From positions 806,001 to 870,000 of the forward strand of contig NZ_JAHDTI010000002.1 in assembly GCF_018531495.1 (NCBI RefSeq): 64,000 bases of DNA. The letters are read 5' to 3'. Below the pieces are notes generated by a model. It ran no database searches. It saw nothing but the letters and a program-made list of their open reading frames with translations, and was not told the DNA's origin. The position numbers and the translations under genes are program-made. The stretch comes from Nonomuraea sediminis (GTDB taxonomy: Bacteria > Actinomycetota > Actinomycetes > Streptosporangiales > Streptosporangiaceae). Each line of letters starts with the position of its first letter. Position 1 is the stretch's first letter. Positions 35,833-44,504 of the stretch are shown in pieces.

Positions 35833-35991
35833 GTGCAGGTCAAGAAATGGCTCACCTGGGGTGGTATCGCATTTGTTGCGTACTACCTGTTCGCACGACC
35901 AACCGACGCCGCGGACGCGGTCAGAGGCGCGTTCGACACGGTGTTCAACGCGGCGGACTCGCTCGCTCAGTTTGTGAATAACCTCGCATGA
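35833..35991 (+). CDS. Small single-span membrane protein
   Basis: A 52-residue protein starting at GTG 35833 with GGAGG eight bases before. It reads VQVKKWLTWGGIAFVAYYLF, one membrane helix, then an amphipathic tail rich in Ala, Asp and Asn. The stop overlaps the start of the PH-domain gene by four bases (ATGA), which strongly supports translation. Probably acts with the PH-domain membrane protein; function unknown. Confidence 0.7.
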   Translation: MQVKKWLTWGGIAFVAYYLFARPTDAADAVRGAFDTVFNAADSLAQFVNNLA

Positions 35992-36518
35992 GACTTGTGA
36001 CCCACGGGGACTCTGCTCCGTCGTCGGTCAACCGTTACCTACTCCCCCACGAACATCAGGTCATCATGGTGCGGCGTCACCCAGCCGTGCTGCTCCGTCC
36101 GGTCGCCGAGGTCTTCGGCGGCCTGATCATCGCCGGGCTGCTGAGCAAGTTCTTCGGCGACAAGGGGGGCGGCACGGCCCTCGTCGTCGTTTGGTGGCTT
36201 TGGCTCCTGCTACTGATCCGTTTCGTGTGGAAAGTCGCGGAGTGGTCAGTCGACTACTTTGTGGTGACCTCAAAGCGGATGTTGCTGACCACGGGATTGA
36301 TCACCCGCAAGGTCGCGATGATGCCGCTGCAGAAGGTCACGGACATGAGCTTCCAGCGATCTCTCCTAGGGCGCATGCTCGGTTACGGGGAGTTCATCCT
36401 CGAGTCGGCCGGTCAGGACCAGGCACTGTCCACGGTGGAGTACATTCCGTATCCAGAGACCTTGTACCTAGAGGTGTGTCAGATGCTTTTCCCCAGCAAG
36501 GACGAAGGGGACGATTAA
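35988..36518 (+). CDS. PH (bPH2/DUF304) domain-containing membrane protein
   Basis: A 176-residue protein with two adjacent membrane segments (about 42-57 and 66-84) followed by the bacterial PH-like domain YFVVTSKRMLLTTGLITRKVAMMPLQKVTD. The family (YdbS-like) sits in the cytoplasmic membrane; its function is poorly known. Translationally coupled to the small membrane protein upstream. Confidence 0.85.
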   Translation: MRLVTHGDSAPSSVNRYLLPHEHQVIMVRRHPAVLLRPVAEVFGGLIIAGLLSKFFGDKGGGTALVVVWWLWLLLLIRFVWKVAEWSVDYFVVTSKRMLLTTGLITRKVAMMPLQKVTDMSFQRSLLGRMLGYGEFILESAGQDQALSTVEYIPYPETLYLEVCQMLFPSKDEGDD

Positions 36519-36615
36519 CCTCTCGGTAGTGATTTCTTCAGGTGGGGATACCCGATTCGGCTACTTCGTGCAATCATTTGCGTGTTGTTGACCCTTCCCC
36601 GCCTTGAGAGATGAG

Positions 36616-37932
36616 ATGCCGAGTCAGGGAACAATCGGTGACCGCGTCCGCGGACTGCGGCTGAACAGGCGGATGTCCCAGGCCCAGCTGGCCGGCCCCG
36701 ACCTGTCTGACAGTTATGTCTCGCTCATCGAGTCGGGTAAGCGCACGCCGACTCCGGTCGTGGCCCGCCTCCTCGCTGAGCGGCTGGGTTGCACGACCGA
36801 GTTCCTCCTGCACGGGATCGAGCCTCGCCAGCGCATCGACACCGAGCTCGGGCTGCGCCACGCCGAACTCGAACTGCGCCATGGCGATCCTGCCGTGGCC
36901 GCCGACAGGTTCACCGAGATCGTCAAGGCATCCGACGAGGAGAACGCCCTGCTCACCGCGCACGCCCGCTTCGGCAGGGCCCGCGCGCTCGAGGCCCAGG
37001 GACGCCTCGGCCAGGCGGTGGAAGCATTCGAGCGGCTGCGCCGCGAGGCCGCCGCCCACCCTGAGCGACTGGCCGACCTGCCCCTCACGATCGCGCTCAG
37101 CCGCTGCTACCAGCGGGCCGGCGACCGGCTGCGCGCCCGCGACCTGGCCGCGAGCGCGCTCGAGCAGGCCGAGCGGCTGGCGATCACGCAGGGTGAGATC
37201 GCCGTGGACCTCGCCACCGCGCTGGTGGAGACGGGCGAGGACCACGCCTACGTCAAGACCGTGCTCGACGTCAGTGGCGTTCCTACCGTTGTGGACCGTT
37301 CCGGAGAGATCCGAGCGCTGTGGCAGGCCAGTGTGGCGGCCGCGGCTGGTGAGGACTCCGCACTGGCGGTCCGGCTGGCCGACGACGCCATCACCGCGGG
37401 CAGGGAGACGCGCATCGCGCTCCAGCTCGCCCGCGCGGCGATGCACTGGGCGCGGATGGAGTCCTCCTCAGCCGAGGAGGCCGACGGCCTGGTCCAGGCC
37501 GCGGGCCAGGTGTTCGCCGCCTTCCCCGCGACCGCGCAGGAGTACGCCGAGAGCCTGATCGCGCGCGCCAGGGTGCGGCTGCGCGCCGACGACCCGGCCC
37601 GCGCCGGGGAACTGGCGACCGCGGCCCTCGAGGTGGCCCACGAGGGCACCACGCCCGCGGAGGCGCACCTGGTGCTCGCCACGACGGCCGCGGACCTGGA
37701 CGCCGACGCCACCGCCCACCTCGACGCGGCGCGCGCGCTGCTCGACGCGCTGAACCGGCCCGTGTTCGGCTCCGACCGGCAGGCCGCGCGGTGCTGGCGC
37801 GAGCTGGGTGACCTCTACGGCCGCGTCGGTGCACGCGGTCAGCAGACAGCGGCGTATCGTAAGGCTCTCGAGGCGGCGGGCGTCCGGTCCGCCATGGCGG
37901 GGGTGACAGTCGACGCGTCGATAGCCCGCTGA
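36616..37932 (+). CDS. XRE family regulator with TPR-like C-terminus
   Basis: A 438-residue regulator: N-terminal Cro/C1 helix-turn-helix (about 7-60; IGDRVRGLRLNRRMSQAQLA, then DSYVSLIESGKRTPTPVVA), followed by TPR-like helical repeats to the C-terminus. This resembles Rgg/PlcR-like or actinobacterial developmental XRE-TPR regulators that may bind peptides. ATG at 36616 is chosen with GAGAG upstream; a TTG at 36604 is in frame. Single gene, no obvious target adjacent. Confidence 0.85.
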   Translation: MPSQGTIGDRVRGLRLNRRMSQAQLAGPDLSDSYVSLIESGKRTPTPVVARLLAERLGCTTEFLLHGIEPRQRIDTELGLRHAELELRHGDPAVAADRFTEIVKASDEENALLTAHARFGRARALEAQGRLGQAVEAFERLRREAAAHPERLADLPLTIALSRCYQRAGDRLRARDLAASALEQAERLAITQGEIAVDLATALVETGEDHAYVKTVLDVSGVPTVVDRSGEIRALWQASVAAAAGEDSALAVRLADDAITAGRETRIALQLARAAMHWARMESSSAEEADGLVQAAGQVFAAFPATAQEYAESLIARARVRLRADDPARAGELATAALEVAHEGTTPAEAHLVLATTAADLDADATAHLDAARALLDALNRPVFGSDRQAARCWRELGDLYGRVGARGQQTAAYRKALEAAGVRSAMAGVTVDASIAR

Positions 37933-38034
37933 CCTCCCAGGCGCGTTGCAGATTTGGCATTTCGCGTCTGGAATAATTAGGGTCTACCAGTCATTGACTC
38001 ATAGGATGATTGGCGTTCCCGGAGGAGGCGGACT

Positions 38035-38709
38035 TTGAGTCTGCGTACGGCGCAGCGGGCTTCGCTCGTCGACCAGGTGATCGACCAGCTCAAAGAGCAG
38101 ATCACCTCAGGGTCGTGGCAGATGAACGGGAAGATCCCGACCGAGACCGTGCTCGCCGAGCAACTCGGGGTGGGTCGCAACACCGTTCGCGAAGCAGTGC
38201 GCGCCCTCACTCACGCGGGGTTGCTCGAGTGCCGTCAGGGGGACGGCACGTACGTGCGCGCCACCAGCGAGCTGTCGGGGGCCATGCTGCGCCGCCTGCG
38301 CCAGGCCGAGCAGCTGGAGATCCTCGAGGTCAGGCGCGCCCTGGAGGTCGAGGCGGCCCGGCTGGCCGCCACCCGCCGCACCGACGAGGACATCCTGCGC
38401 ATCGAGGCCGCGCTGGCCGAGCGTGATCGCGCCTGGGAGCTGGACGATCCCGACGCCTTCGTCGAGTCCGACCTGAACTTCCACATGTCGGTCGCGCACG
38501 CCACGCACAACCTCGTCCTCATCGACCTGTACGAGGACTTCTCCGCGGCGCTGCGCGCCAGCATCACGGCCGCGGGCACCTCGCTCAACAAGACCTACAT
38601 CCCGCACGACGCGATCGCCCGCGCCATCGCCGCCGGCGACGCGGCCGCCGCCGAGCGCGCCGGCCACGCCTGCATGGAACACATCCTCATCGCCCTCACC
38701 GACCAATGA
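38035..38709 (+). CDS. GntR family regulator, FCD (FadR) subfamily
   Basis: A 224-residue regulator with an N-terminal winged helix (DQVIDQLKEQITSGSW, then LAEQLGVGRNTVREAVRALTHAGLLE) and an FCD ligand domain with metal-binding pattern (DLNFHMSVAHATHN, then H near 213). FadR-type proteins sense carboxylate metabolites. The TTG start at 38035 has GGAGGAGG about seven bases upstream. No operon partner is adjacent. Confidence 0.9.
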   Translation: MSLRTAQRASLVDQVIDQLKEQITSGSWQMNGKIPTETVLAEQLGVGRNTVREAVRALTHAGLLECRQGDGTYVRATSELSGAMLRRLRQAEQLEILEVRRALEVEAARLAATRRTDEDILRIEAALAERDRAWELDDPDAFVESDLNFHMSVAHATHNLVLIDLYEDFSAALRASITAAGTSLNKTYIPHDAIARAIAAGDAAAAERAGHACMEHILIALTDQ

Positions 38710-38733
38710 CTCTTTCGTAAGAGCTTTCTTTCT
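38710..38733 (+). terminator. Short hairpin with T-rich tail after the GntR gene
   Basis: CTCTT (38710-38714), loop TCGT, AAGAG (38719-38723), then CTTTCTTTCT. A short but classical rho-independent pattern, immediately after the GntR stop and just before repeat copy 3. Confidence 0.5.
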
Positions 38734-38735
38734 CG

Positions 38736-38860
38736 TACGGCCGGCCGCGCCCACCCGCCGCTGGCCGTACTCCGGCTGAGGGCCCGTGACCGGCGCTTGC
38801 GGCGAGTCGATGACGGTGACCCGCCGCCACGGCGCACGGAATGCGCCATGACGGCGGTTC
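38736..38860. repeat. Intergenic repeat element (copy 3, diverged)
   Basis: Related to the elements at 2143-2451 and 15736-16241: it begins TACGGCCGGCCGCGCCCACC and contains TGAGGGCCCGTGACCGGCGC, GGCGAGTCGATGAC and CCGCCGCCACGGCGC at the same relative positions. Like the other copies it lies between convergent genes. Confidence 0.6.
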
Positions 38861-38864
38861 GTGA

Positions 38865-39704
38865 TCACGCCGCACGGAGGATGTCGCGATGATCCTGCGC
38901 GAACTCCGCGAACGTCCTCGCCCTGCGGCCCAGCACGGTCTCGAAGTCCGGGGTCGTGAAGTCGCCCCAGTTCCTCGAGTACGCCTTGCCGTACTCGACG
39001 CTGACCGCGGCGATCCACTCCGGCAGGCCCATCTCGAGCATCGACCGGTAGGCGTCGTCGAGCCCGACCGGCTGGTAGCCGATCCGCTCGCCGTACACCT
39101 GCTCGAGGGAGCCGGCCGCCTCCCCGAGGGAGATGCTGGCCGGACCGGTGATGGTGTAGGTCTTGCCGGCGTGCGGCGCGGGGTCGGTCAGGATCGCGGC
39201 GCCGAAGTCGCCGATGTCGCGCACGTCGATCGGGCTCAGGCGGCCTTCGCCGGTCGACCCGTACAGGGTGGCGCCGTTGACCGAGCCCAGCAGGTTCTGC
39301 ATGAAGAAGGCGGGCTTGATGACGGTCCAGTCAAGCCCGGAGGCCTGCAGCTCGTTGTCGGACAGGGCGTGCAGGCGCCCGTTGCGCGTGGGCGCGTCGT
39401 GGCCCGCACCGATCGCCGACAGGCGCACCACGTGGCTCACGCCGGCCTGCTTGGCCGCCCACACCGCGTTGGAGCTGGCATGCGGCGCCTGCGGGCCCAT
39501 GGCGGTCAGCAGCCACAACGTGTCCACGCCCTGGAACGCTTCAACAAGGGAGCGCGGGTCGTCAAGATCTCCCACCACCACCTGGTGGCCCGCGGGGGCC
39601 TTGGCGGCATCACGGACCAGCACTCGGACATCGGCGGAATCGGGCAGGGAACGCAGCACAGCACCCGAGACGTTGCCGTTGGCACCGGTGATCAAGATGG
39701 TCAT
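38865..39704 (-). CDS. NmrA-like/atypical SDR NAD(P)-binding protein
   Basis: A 279-residue protein with an N-terminal Rossmann motif MTILITGANGNVSGAV (GxxGxxG variant), VVGDLDDPRSLVEAF and VSHVVRLSAIGAG. The pattern is that of NmrA-like or SDR_a5 quinone-reductase-like proteins that bind NAD(P). ATG at 39704 is preferred. It is separated by one base from the monooxygenase-like gene upstream, so they form one operon controlled from the divergent MarR intergenic region. Possibly redox sensing or quinone reduction. Confidence 0.85.
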   Translation of the reverse strand: MTILITGANGNVSGAVLRSLPDSADVRVLVRDAAKAPAGHQVVVGDLDDPRSLVEAFQGVDTLWLLTAMGPQAPHASSNAVWAAKQAGVSHVVRLSAIGAGHDAPTRNGRLHALSDNELQASGLDWTVIKPAFFMQNLLGSVNGATLYGSTGEGRLSPIDVRDIGDFGAAILTDPAPHAGKTYTITGPASISLGEAAGSLEQVYGERIGYQPVGLDDAYRSMLEMGLPEWIAAVSVEYGKAYSRNWGDFTTPDFETVLGRRARTFAEFAQDHRDILRAA

Positions 39705-39705
39705 G

Positions 39706-40005
39706 TCAGCTCTCACTCTCATCAGTGGTGCCCTCTTCCGCGGACACCAGCTCGTCGATCAAGGCGAAGAAGGCGGCGATACCCGGCAGGTTCGCGCCCT
39801 TGGCGCGCGAGGCGGCGAAGTCCTCAGACGATCGCCACTCCACGATGTCCAGCCACTCGTCGCCGGGGAGGCGGACCAGCCGTGCGCCGAGGAACCCGGT
39901 CCGGTCCGCTCGGAAATCCGCGATCATTCGCTCGCGCGCGGCCGGCAACAGGTCGGCACGCTCGGGAGACACGCGGAATCGCGTGAGTTCTACCGTTCTG
40001 CTCAT
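39706..40005 (-). CDS. Antibiotic biosynthesis monooxygenase (ABM) domain protein
   Basis: A 99-residue ferredoxin-like ABM/DUF4286-type protein (VELTRFRVSPERADLLPAAR, then GARLVRLPGDEWLDIVEW). Such small dimeric proteins include quinol monooxygenases and haem-degrading enzymes, but many have unknown substrates. ATG at 40005 (MSRTVEL) is preferred over an upstream in-frame start. Translated just before the NmrA-like gene and divergent from a MarR regulator. Confidence 0.78.
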   Translation of the reverse strand: MSRTVELTRFRVSPERADLLPAARERMIADFRADRTGFLGARLVRLPGDEWLDIVEWRSSEDFAASRAKGANLPGIAAFFALIDELVSAEEGTTDESES

Positions 40006-40066
40006 GGACAGGACGGTATAGTAAGAATCAGTGATGGTCAAGATTGATGACTAATTGGAGGGCATA

Positions 40067-40522
40067 GTGCGGCGGAGCGAGCGCAAGCGGGCCAACCCCG
40101 ACCTGGGTGTGCTGACGGCGCGGACGCTGTTCGGCCTGCAGCGGGAGCTGTCCCGGTCGCTGGCCGATGAGGGGCATCCGGGCCTGGGTCCGCGGCACGG
40201 CGCGGTGCTGGCCTACCTCGACCCGGAAGGCAGCAGGGCGACGGATCTGGCGGCCCAGTCGGGGCAGCACAAGCAGGTCATCGGCACGCTGGTGGACGAG
40301 CTCGTCGAGCTGGGCTATGTGGAGCGCAAGCCCGATCCCCACGACCGCAGGGCCAAGCTGATCGTGCCCACCGAGCGGGGGCTCGACCAGATGGCCAGAG
40401 CGGACGCCATCGTGGCGCGCATCGAGCGCGAGCACGCCCAGGCCATCGGCGAGCAGGCCTACGCCGAGTTCAAGCGCGTGTTCACGCTGCTGGCCGCGCG
40501 CCAGTCAGGCCACACGGAGTGA
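40067..40522 (+). CDS. MarR family transcriptional regulator
   Basis: A 151-residue winged-helix regulator: GPRHGAVLAYLDPEGSRATDLAAQSGQHKQVIGTLVDELVELGYVERKPDPHDRRAKL carries the recognition helix and the wing with the typical DPxDRRAK. GTG at 40067 is preferred because GGAGGG lies about five bases upstream. It diverges from the monooxygenase/NmrA-like operon, its probable target. The 3' end overlaps the convergent sliding-clamp gene by 18 bases. Confidence 0.88.
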   Translation: MRRSERKRANPDLGVLTARTLFGLQRELSRSLADEGHPGLGPRHGAVLAYLDPEGSRATDLAAQSGQHKQVIGTLVDELVELGYVERKPDPHDRRAKLIVPTERGLDQMARADAIVARIEREHAQAIGEQAYAEFKRVFTLLAARQSGHTE

Positions 40523-41602
40523 CATGACCAGGTAGCGGAAGGCCGGCTCGGCGTCGCCGGGCACGTCCTGGATCAGGGCGGGCTTCGTGGAGGAGCTCAT
40601 GTTGATCCTGGCCAGCTCGCTCTCGATGCCGGTCAGGCCGTCGAGCAGGAACTGCGACTGGAAGGCGATCTGGATGTCGTCGCCGCGCAGCTCGCACTCC
40701 ACGACCTCGGTGCCGCGCCCGATGTCGCCGCCGCCGGCCTGGATGAGCACCTGGCCCTGGCTGAAGGACAGGCGGATGGCGGTGTTGCGCTCGGCGACCA
40801 GAGCGACCCTCCTGATCGCGTCGACGAACGGGGCGACCCGCACGTCGGCCCTGATCGGCCAGTCGGAGGTGAGCCGGGCGCGGTAGTCGATGAACTGCTC
40901 GTCGAGCAGGCGCACGGTCGTGCTTCGCCCGACGCTCTCGAACCCGGCCACCCCGTCGCCCATCGCCACCGACACCTCGCCGCCGCGCAGCGTCTTGGCC
41001 ACCTCGACCAGGACGCGGGCCGGCACCATGGCCGACACGGCCAGGTCGGGCGAGACGGGCCGCCAGGTGAAGTCGCGAGCCGCGATGCGGTAGCGGTCGG
41101 TGGCGGCCATGGCCACCCGGTCGCCCTCGATGTCGACCCTGATGCCCGTGAGCATGGGCAGCGTGTCGTCGCGGCTGGCGGCGGGAGCCACCTGGCTGAC
41201 GGCCGAGGCGAACACGCCGCCGCCCACGGCGCCGACGCTCGGCGGCATGGTGGGCATCGTCGGGAAGTCCTCGACCGGCATGGTGATCAGCCCGAACTCG
41301 GCCGTGCCGCAGGTCAGCACCGCCTCGGCGCCCTCGGTGACGATCTCGACGTGCTCGGCCGGCAGGCTGCGGCTGATCTCGGCCAGCAGCCGGCCGGGGA
41401 TGAGCATGGCGCCTCCCTCCGCCACGTCGGCCTCGATCACGGCCTTGGCCGAGACGTCGTAGTCGAACGCGGACAGGCTCAGGTCCTCACCCGCCTCCAG
41501 CAGCAGGCCGGCGAGCACGGGAGCCACCGGGCGGCTCGGCAGGACCCTGGCCGCCCACGCCACCGCGTCGGACAGAACATCGCGGTTCACCCGGATTTTC
41601 AC
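40505..41602 (-). CDS. dnaN: DNA polymerase III beta subunit (sliding clamp), probable second copy
   Basis: A 365-residue three-domain sliding clamp (KIRVNRDVLSDAVAWAARVLPSRP, LPMLTGIRVDIEGDRVAMAATDRYRIA, and a C-terminal YLVMSLRVA). It encircles DNA as a dimer and tethers the polymerase. It is not flanked by dnaA, recF or gyrase genes, so it is probably a paralogue of the origin-linked dnaN; whether another copy exists cannot be seen in this window. GTG at 41602 (VKIRV) is preferred, with AAGGGG eight bases upstream; another GTG lies three codons earlier. Confidence 0.88.
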   Translation of the reverse strand: MKIRVNRDVLSDAVAWAARVLPSRPVAPVLAGLLLEAGEDLSLSAFDYDVSAKAVIEADVAEGGAMLIPGRLLAEISRSLPAEHVEIVTEGAEAVLTCGTAEFGLITMPVEDFPTMPTMPPSVGAVGGGVFASAVSQVAPAASRDDTLPMLTGIRVDIEGDRVAMAATDRYRIAARDFTWRPVSPDLAVSAMVPARVLVEVAKTLRGGEVSVAMGDGVAGFESVGRSTTVRLLDEQFIDYRARLTSDWPIRADVRVAPFVDAIRRVALVAERNTAIRLSFSQGQVLIQAGGGDIGRGTEVVECELRGDDIQIAFQSQFLLDGLTGIESELARINMSSSTKPALIQDVPGDAEPAFRYLVMSLRVA

Positions 41603-41726
41603 CCGATCCACCCCTTCGTCTCACCTGCGTTCTATGACGGTAGCCGAGGCTGCTGACAAATCCTATTGGAATAGAGCGTTCCGTTCTGATACAGTAGAGT
41701 CATCGACCGAGAGAAAGAGGCGAGCG

Positions 41727-42299
41727 ATGACCGAGTGGATCGTGCTGGACGAGGCGCACCAGGCCCTGCGGAACGTCGTGGCGGGCGTCCCCGCCGACGG
41801 ATGGCAGCTGCCCACCCCCTGCTCCGAGTGGAACGTCACCCAGGTGCTCCAGCACGCCGCGGGTGACCAGATCGGCTACGCCGCCTTCCTCACCGGCGGC
41901 CCCGGCCCCTCCGAGGACCCCTTCGCGCCTTCGGGAACGCTGTCGACCTCGCCCGAGCAGGTGGCGGAGGCGGCCATGCGGGCCTCGGCCGAGGCGTGGG
42001 CCGGCGTGGCGGCCGACGCCCAGGAGGTGTCCGTGCCGATCCCGCCGAACAAGCTGTCGGCCGCCGACGGCGTCCGGGCCTGCGCGATGGACGCCGCGGT
42101 CCACGCCTGGGACATCGCCATCGCCACCGGCCAGCCCTCGCCGCTGACGCCGGAGCTGGCCAGGGAGTTCCTCCCGGTGGCCAGGAAGCTGGTCGAGCCG
42201 CTGCGGCAGTGGGGCGCCTTCGGCCCCGTCGTCGCGGGCGAGGGCGGCGGCGAGGTCGCTGAGCTGCTGCGCTACCTGGGGCGGCAGCCCGTACTGTAG
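41727..42299 (+). CDS. TIGR03086-type DinB-like (mycothiol-dependent family) protein
   Basis: A 190-residue helical-bundle protein: LPTPCSEWNVTQVLQHAAGDQIGYAAFL, then CAMDAAVHAWDIAIATG, carrying the His residues that bind a metal in DinB/maleylpyruvate isomerase-like proteins (H48 region and H138 region). The family is called TIGR03086; the reaction is unknown. AAAGAGGCG precedes the ATG. Followed by a MarR gene on the same strand. Confidence 0.85.
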   Translation: MTEWIVLDEAHQALRNVVAGVPADGWQLPTPCSEWNVTQVLQHAAGDQIGYAAFLTGGPGPSEDPFAPSGTLSTSPEQVAEAAMRASAEAWAGVAADAQEVSVPIPPNKLSAADGVRACAMDAAVHAWDIAIATGQPSPLTPELAREFLPVARKLVEPLRQWGAFGPVVAGEGGGEVAELLRYLGRQPVL

Positions 42300-42311
42300 A
42301 GTGCCTTCATT

Positions 42312-42824
42312 ATGAAGGACGTACATAAATTGTCGGAAGATTCCGGGGGTCTCTATGACCCCCGGGTCAGGGAAGCGATGGAGCGCTTCACCGGCGGCGG
42401 CGACACGGCACTGTTCGAGGCCGCGGCCGCCGTCAGGTCGGCGTTCCACGCCGTGGAGCGGATGCGGACGCAAGGGGCCGAGGGGCGCGGGCTCAGCTCG
42501 GGCGCCCTGGACATCCTGATCCGCGTGAGCGACGAGGCGGCCAGCATCGGCGATCTGGCGCAGGCGGCGGGGGTGAGTTCGCGCAACGTGACAGGTCTGG
42601 TAGACACCTTGGAGAAGGACGGCCTGGTCCGGCGGGACCAGGACCCGCAGGACCGCCGGTCCGTGCAGGTCAGCATCACCCCCGCGGGCAAGGCCTGGAC
42701 GCAGGCCTTCAGGCGGCCCTCCCAGCTCGCCATGGAGTCCGTCTTCCATGGCTTCACCCCCGACGACCTCGACCGGCTGCGCCATCTGTGCCTGCGGCTC
42801 GTGCAGAACCAGGAGACCCGATGA
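42312..42824 (+). CDS. MarR family transcriptional regulator
   Basis: A 170-residue regulator with the MarR winged helix at about 75-130: ISIGDLAQAAGVSSRNVTGLVDTLEKDGLV-like spacing and wing DPQDRRSVQVSITPAGKA. Its stop overlaps the start of the SnoaL-like gene (ATGA), so the two are translationally coupled. It probably also controls the TIGR03086 gene 12 bases upstream. Confidence 0.88.
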   Translation: MKDVHKLSEDSGGLYDPRVREAMERFTGGGDTALFEAAAAVRSAFHAVERMRTQGAEGRGLSSGALDILIRVSDEAASIGDLAQAAGVSSRNVTGLVDTLEKDGLVRRDQDPQDRRSVQVSITPAGKAWTQAFRRPSQLAMESVFHGFTPDDLDRLRHLCLRLVQNQETR

Positions 42825-43180
42825 CCGAGACCCAGACCCGCCAGGCTGTGCGCGCCTACCACGAGGCCCGCTTCCGCGGCGACATCCCCGCCGCGACCGC
42901 CCAGCTGGCCACGGACTTCACCTTCAGCAGCCCGCTGATGAGCTCCACCGACCCCGAGGGCCACCTGAAGGACCTGCCGGCCTTCCTTTCGGTGGTCACC
43001 GGTGTCGACCTGCTCAGCGAGCTGTACGGCGAGGCCGAGGCGACCCTGGTCTACGACGTCTACACCGCCACCCCGGTCGGCGCCCAGCGCACTGCCGAGC
43101 ACTTCCGCCTCGACGACGGCAAGATCACCTCGATCGTGCTCATCTTCGACGGCACCCCGTGGCAGGAGATCATGGCCTGA
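42821..43180 (+). CDS. SnoaL/NTF2-like protein
   Basis: A 119-residue alpha+beta barrel protein: QAVRAYHEARFRGDIPAATA, FTFSSPLMSSTDPEG, and the C-terminal DGKITSIVLIFDGTPW. The pattern is that of the nuclear transport factor 2/SnoaL superfamily. Possible roles are hydrolase, isomerase or ligand binding; no substrate can be assigned. Coupled to the MarR gene upstream; overlaps the 3' end of the convergent phosphotransferase remnant by 11 bases. Confidence 0.82.
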   Translation: MTETQTRQAVRAYHEARFRGDIPAATAQLATDFTFSSPLMSSTDPEGHLKDLPAFLSVVTGVDLLSELYGEAEATLVYDVYTATPVGAQRTAEHFRLDDGKITSIVLIFDGTPWQEIMA

Positions 43181-43574
43181 GCCGCTCGGCGATGCCGACC
43201 CAAGTCTCGGCCTCCGCGCTGAAATGCCTGATCGCCCAGTCGACCTGGCGCAGCGCCAGGTGCGCCCAGTAGGCCTCGGCCCTGGCCCCGTCGGGCAGCA
43301 GCCCGTCGAGGCCGCGGCCGAGCTCCGGCGCCCGGCGCTCGAGATCGAAGCGGAGCGTGACCAGGTCGAAGTCGGCATCGCCCCGCCCTGCGCCGTCCCA
43401 GTCGATCACCCCGGTGACCCGCCCGGAGCCGTCCACCAGGACGTTCTCCGGGTGGAAGTCGGCGGAACAGCGCCAACCCCGCCCCTCGGCCACCAGCCCC
43501 CGGCACGGCGCCTCGTAGACCACTTCCGGCGGTATCGCGGAGACGTCCAGCCGATCGACGCGGGGAAGTGTCAC
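43170..43574 (-). pseudogene. Aminoglycoside phosphotransferase family, C-lobe only
   Basis: 134 residues corresponding to the C-terminal lobe of an APH-type kinase: catalytic loop SADFHPENVLVDG (Asp and Asn present) and VIDWDGAGRGD (metal-binding DxD). A full family member has about 260-300 residues; the N-lobe with the nucleotide-binding Lys is absent, and the upstream bases lead straight into the divergent membrane-protein gene. A truncated remnant is most likely. The GTG start has no convincing ribosome-binding site. Confidence 0.6.
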
Positions 43575-43603
43575 AAACGCGGGTCCTCTCCCGTCCCATC
43601 GCC

Positions 43604-43978
43604 ATGAGACAACAGGGATTCGTGAAGGCCGTGGTCGTGCTAGCCGCCGTGGTGTTCCTGGCCGGCGGCGTGTGGGCCTTCGGCTGGCCGCAGAGCTTCT
43701 ACTCCACCATCGCCACCTACCCGCCGTTCAACCTGCACCTCTTCCACGACCTGGGCGCCTTCCAGCTCGGCATCGCCGCCGCCCTGATCGGCGCGCTCAT
43801 CTGGTCGGACGCGCTGTTCGTCGCCCTGCTGGGCGGTGCGACCGGCTGCGTGGTCCACGCGATCTCCCACGTGCTGGACCGGCACCTGGGCGGCAACCCC
43901 AGCGACCCGTGGACGCTGAGCGGACTGTCCCTGATCATGGTCGTCGGCCTGGTGGTGCGGCTGCGCGCCAGGGTGTGA
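43604..43978 (+). CDS. Small integral membrane protein, four predicted helices
   Basis: A 124-residue protein with hydrophobic segments at about 7-25, 43-63, 65-86 and 104-119 and a conserved-looking YPPFNLHLFHDLGAFQLG loop. The pattern recalls small DUF4345/DoxX-like membrane proteins, but the family was not identified with confidence. ATG at 43604 is used; a GTG 12 codons upstream lies within the divergent remnant gene. Followed by the universal stress protein gene. Confidence 0.6.
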   Translation: MRQQGFVKAVVVLAAVVFLAGGVWAFGWPQSFYSTIATYPPFNLHLFHDLGAFQLGIAAALIGALIWSDALFVALLGGATGCVVHAISHVLDRHLGGNPSDPWTLSGLSLIMVVGLVVRLRARV

Positions 43979-44057
43979 CACACCAGACAGCCGTCACAGG
44001 AACAGTGCTGATCACACGGGTGCTTTACCGGACGAACGAAGCGAAGGGAAGCACGCC

Positions 44058-44504
44058 ATGACCATCCTGATCGCCTACGACGGATCCGCCGACTCGCGCG
44101 CGGCCATCGAGTTCGCGGCCAAGCACCTGACCGCCGAGCAGACCGTGATCCTGACCGTGTGGGAACCGCTGCTGGTCCAGCTGAAGAAATATCCCCTGGC
44201 CGGCGCGGCCGTGCTGTCCGACGCCGCCGACGAGTGGCGCGCCCAGGCCGAGCAGTACGCCAAGGAGGGCGCCGAGCTGGCCAAGGCCTCAGGGTTGAGC
44301 GACGTCAGCTTCCGCGCGGTGGCCGACAACGAGTCCATCTGGCAGGCCATCGTGGACACCGCCGACGAGCTGGACGCCTCCCTGATCGTCACGGGCTCCC
44401 GCGGCCTGGCCGGCGTCCGGTCGGTGCTGCTGGGCAGCGTGTCCAACCACGTGCTGCACCACGCGCACCGGCCGACGCTGATCGTCCCGCCGGGCAAGAG
44501 CTAG
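44058..44504 (+). CDS. Universal stress protein, UspA family
   Basis: A 148-residue UspA fold: first strand [20 protein letters not shown], and the ATP-binding motif [30 protein letters not shown] (GxxGx9GS). This is the ATP-binding subtype. The role is general stress protection. It overlaps the 3' end of the convergent soxR gene by four bases. Confidence 0.92.
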   Translation: MTILIAYDGSADSRAAIEFAAKHLTAEQTVILTVWEPLLVQLKKYPLAGAAVLSDAADEWRAQAEQYAKEGAELAKASGLSDVSFRAVADNESIWQAIVDTADELDASLIVTGSRGLAGVRSVLLGSVSNHVLHHAHRPTLIVPPGKS

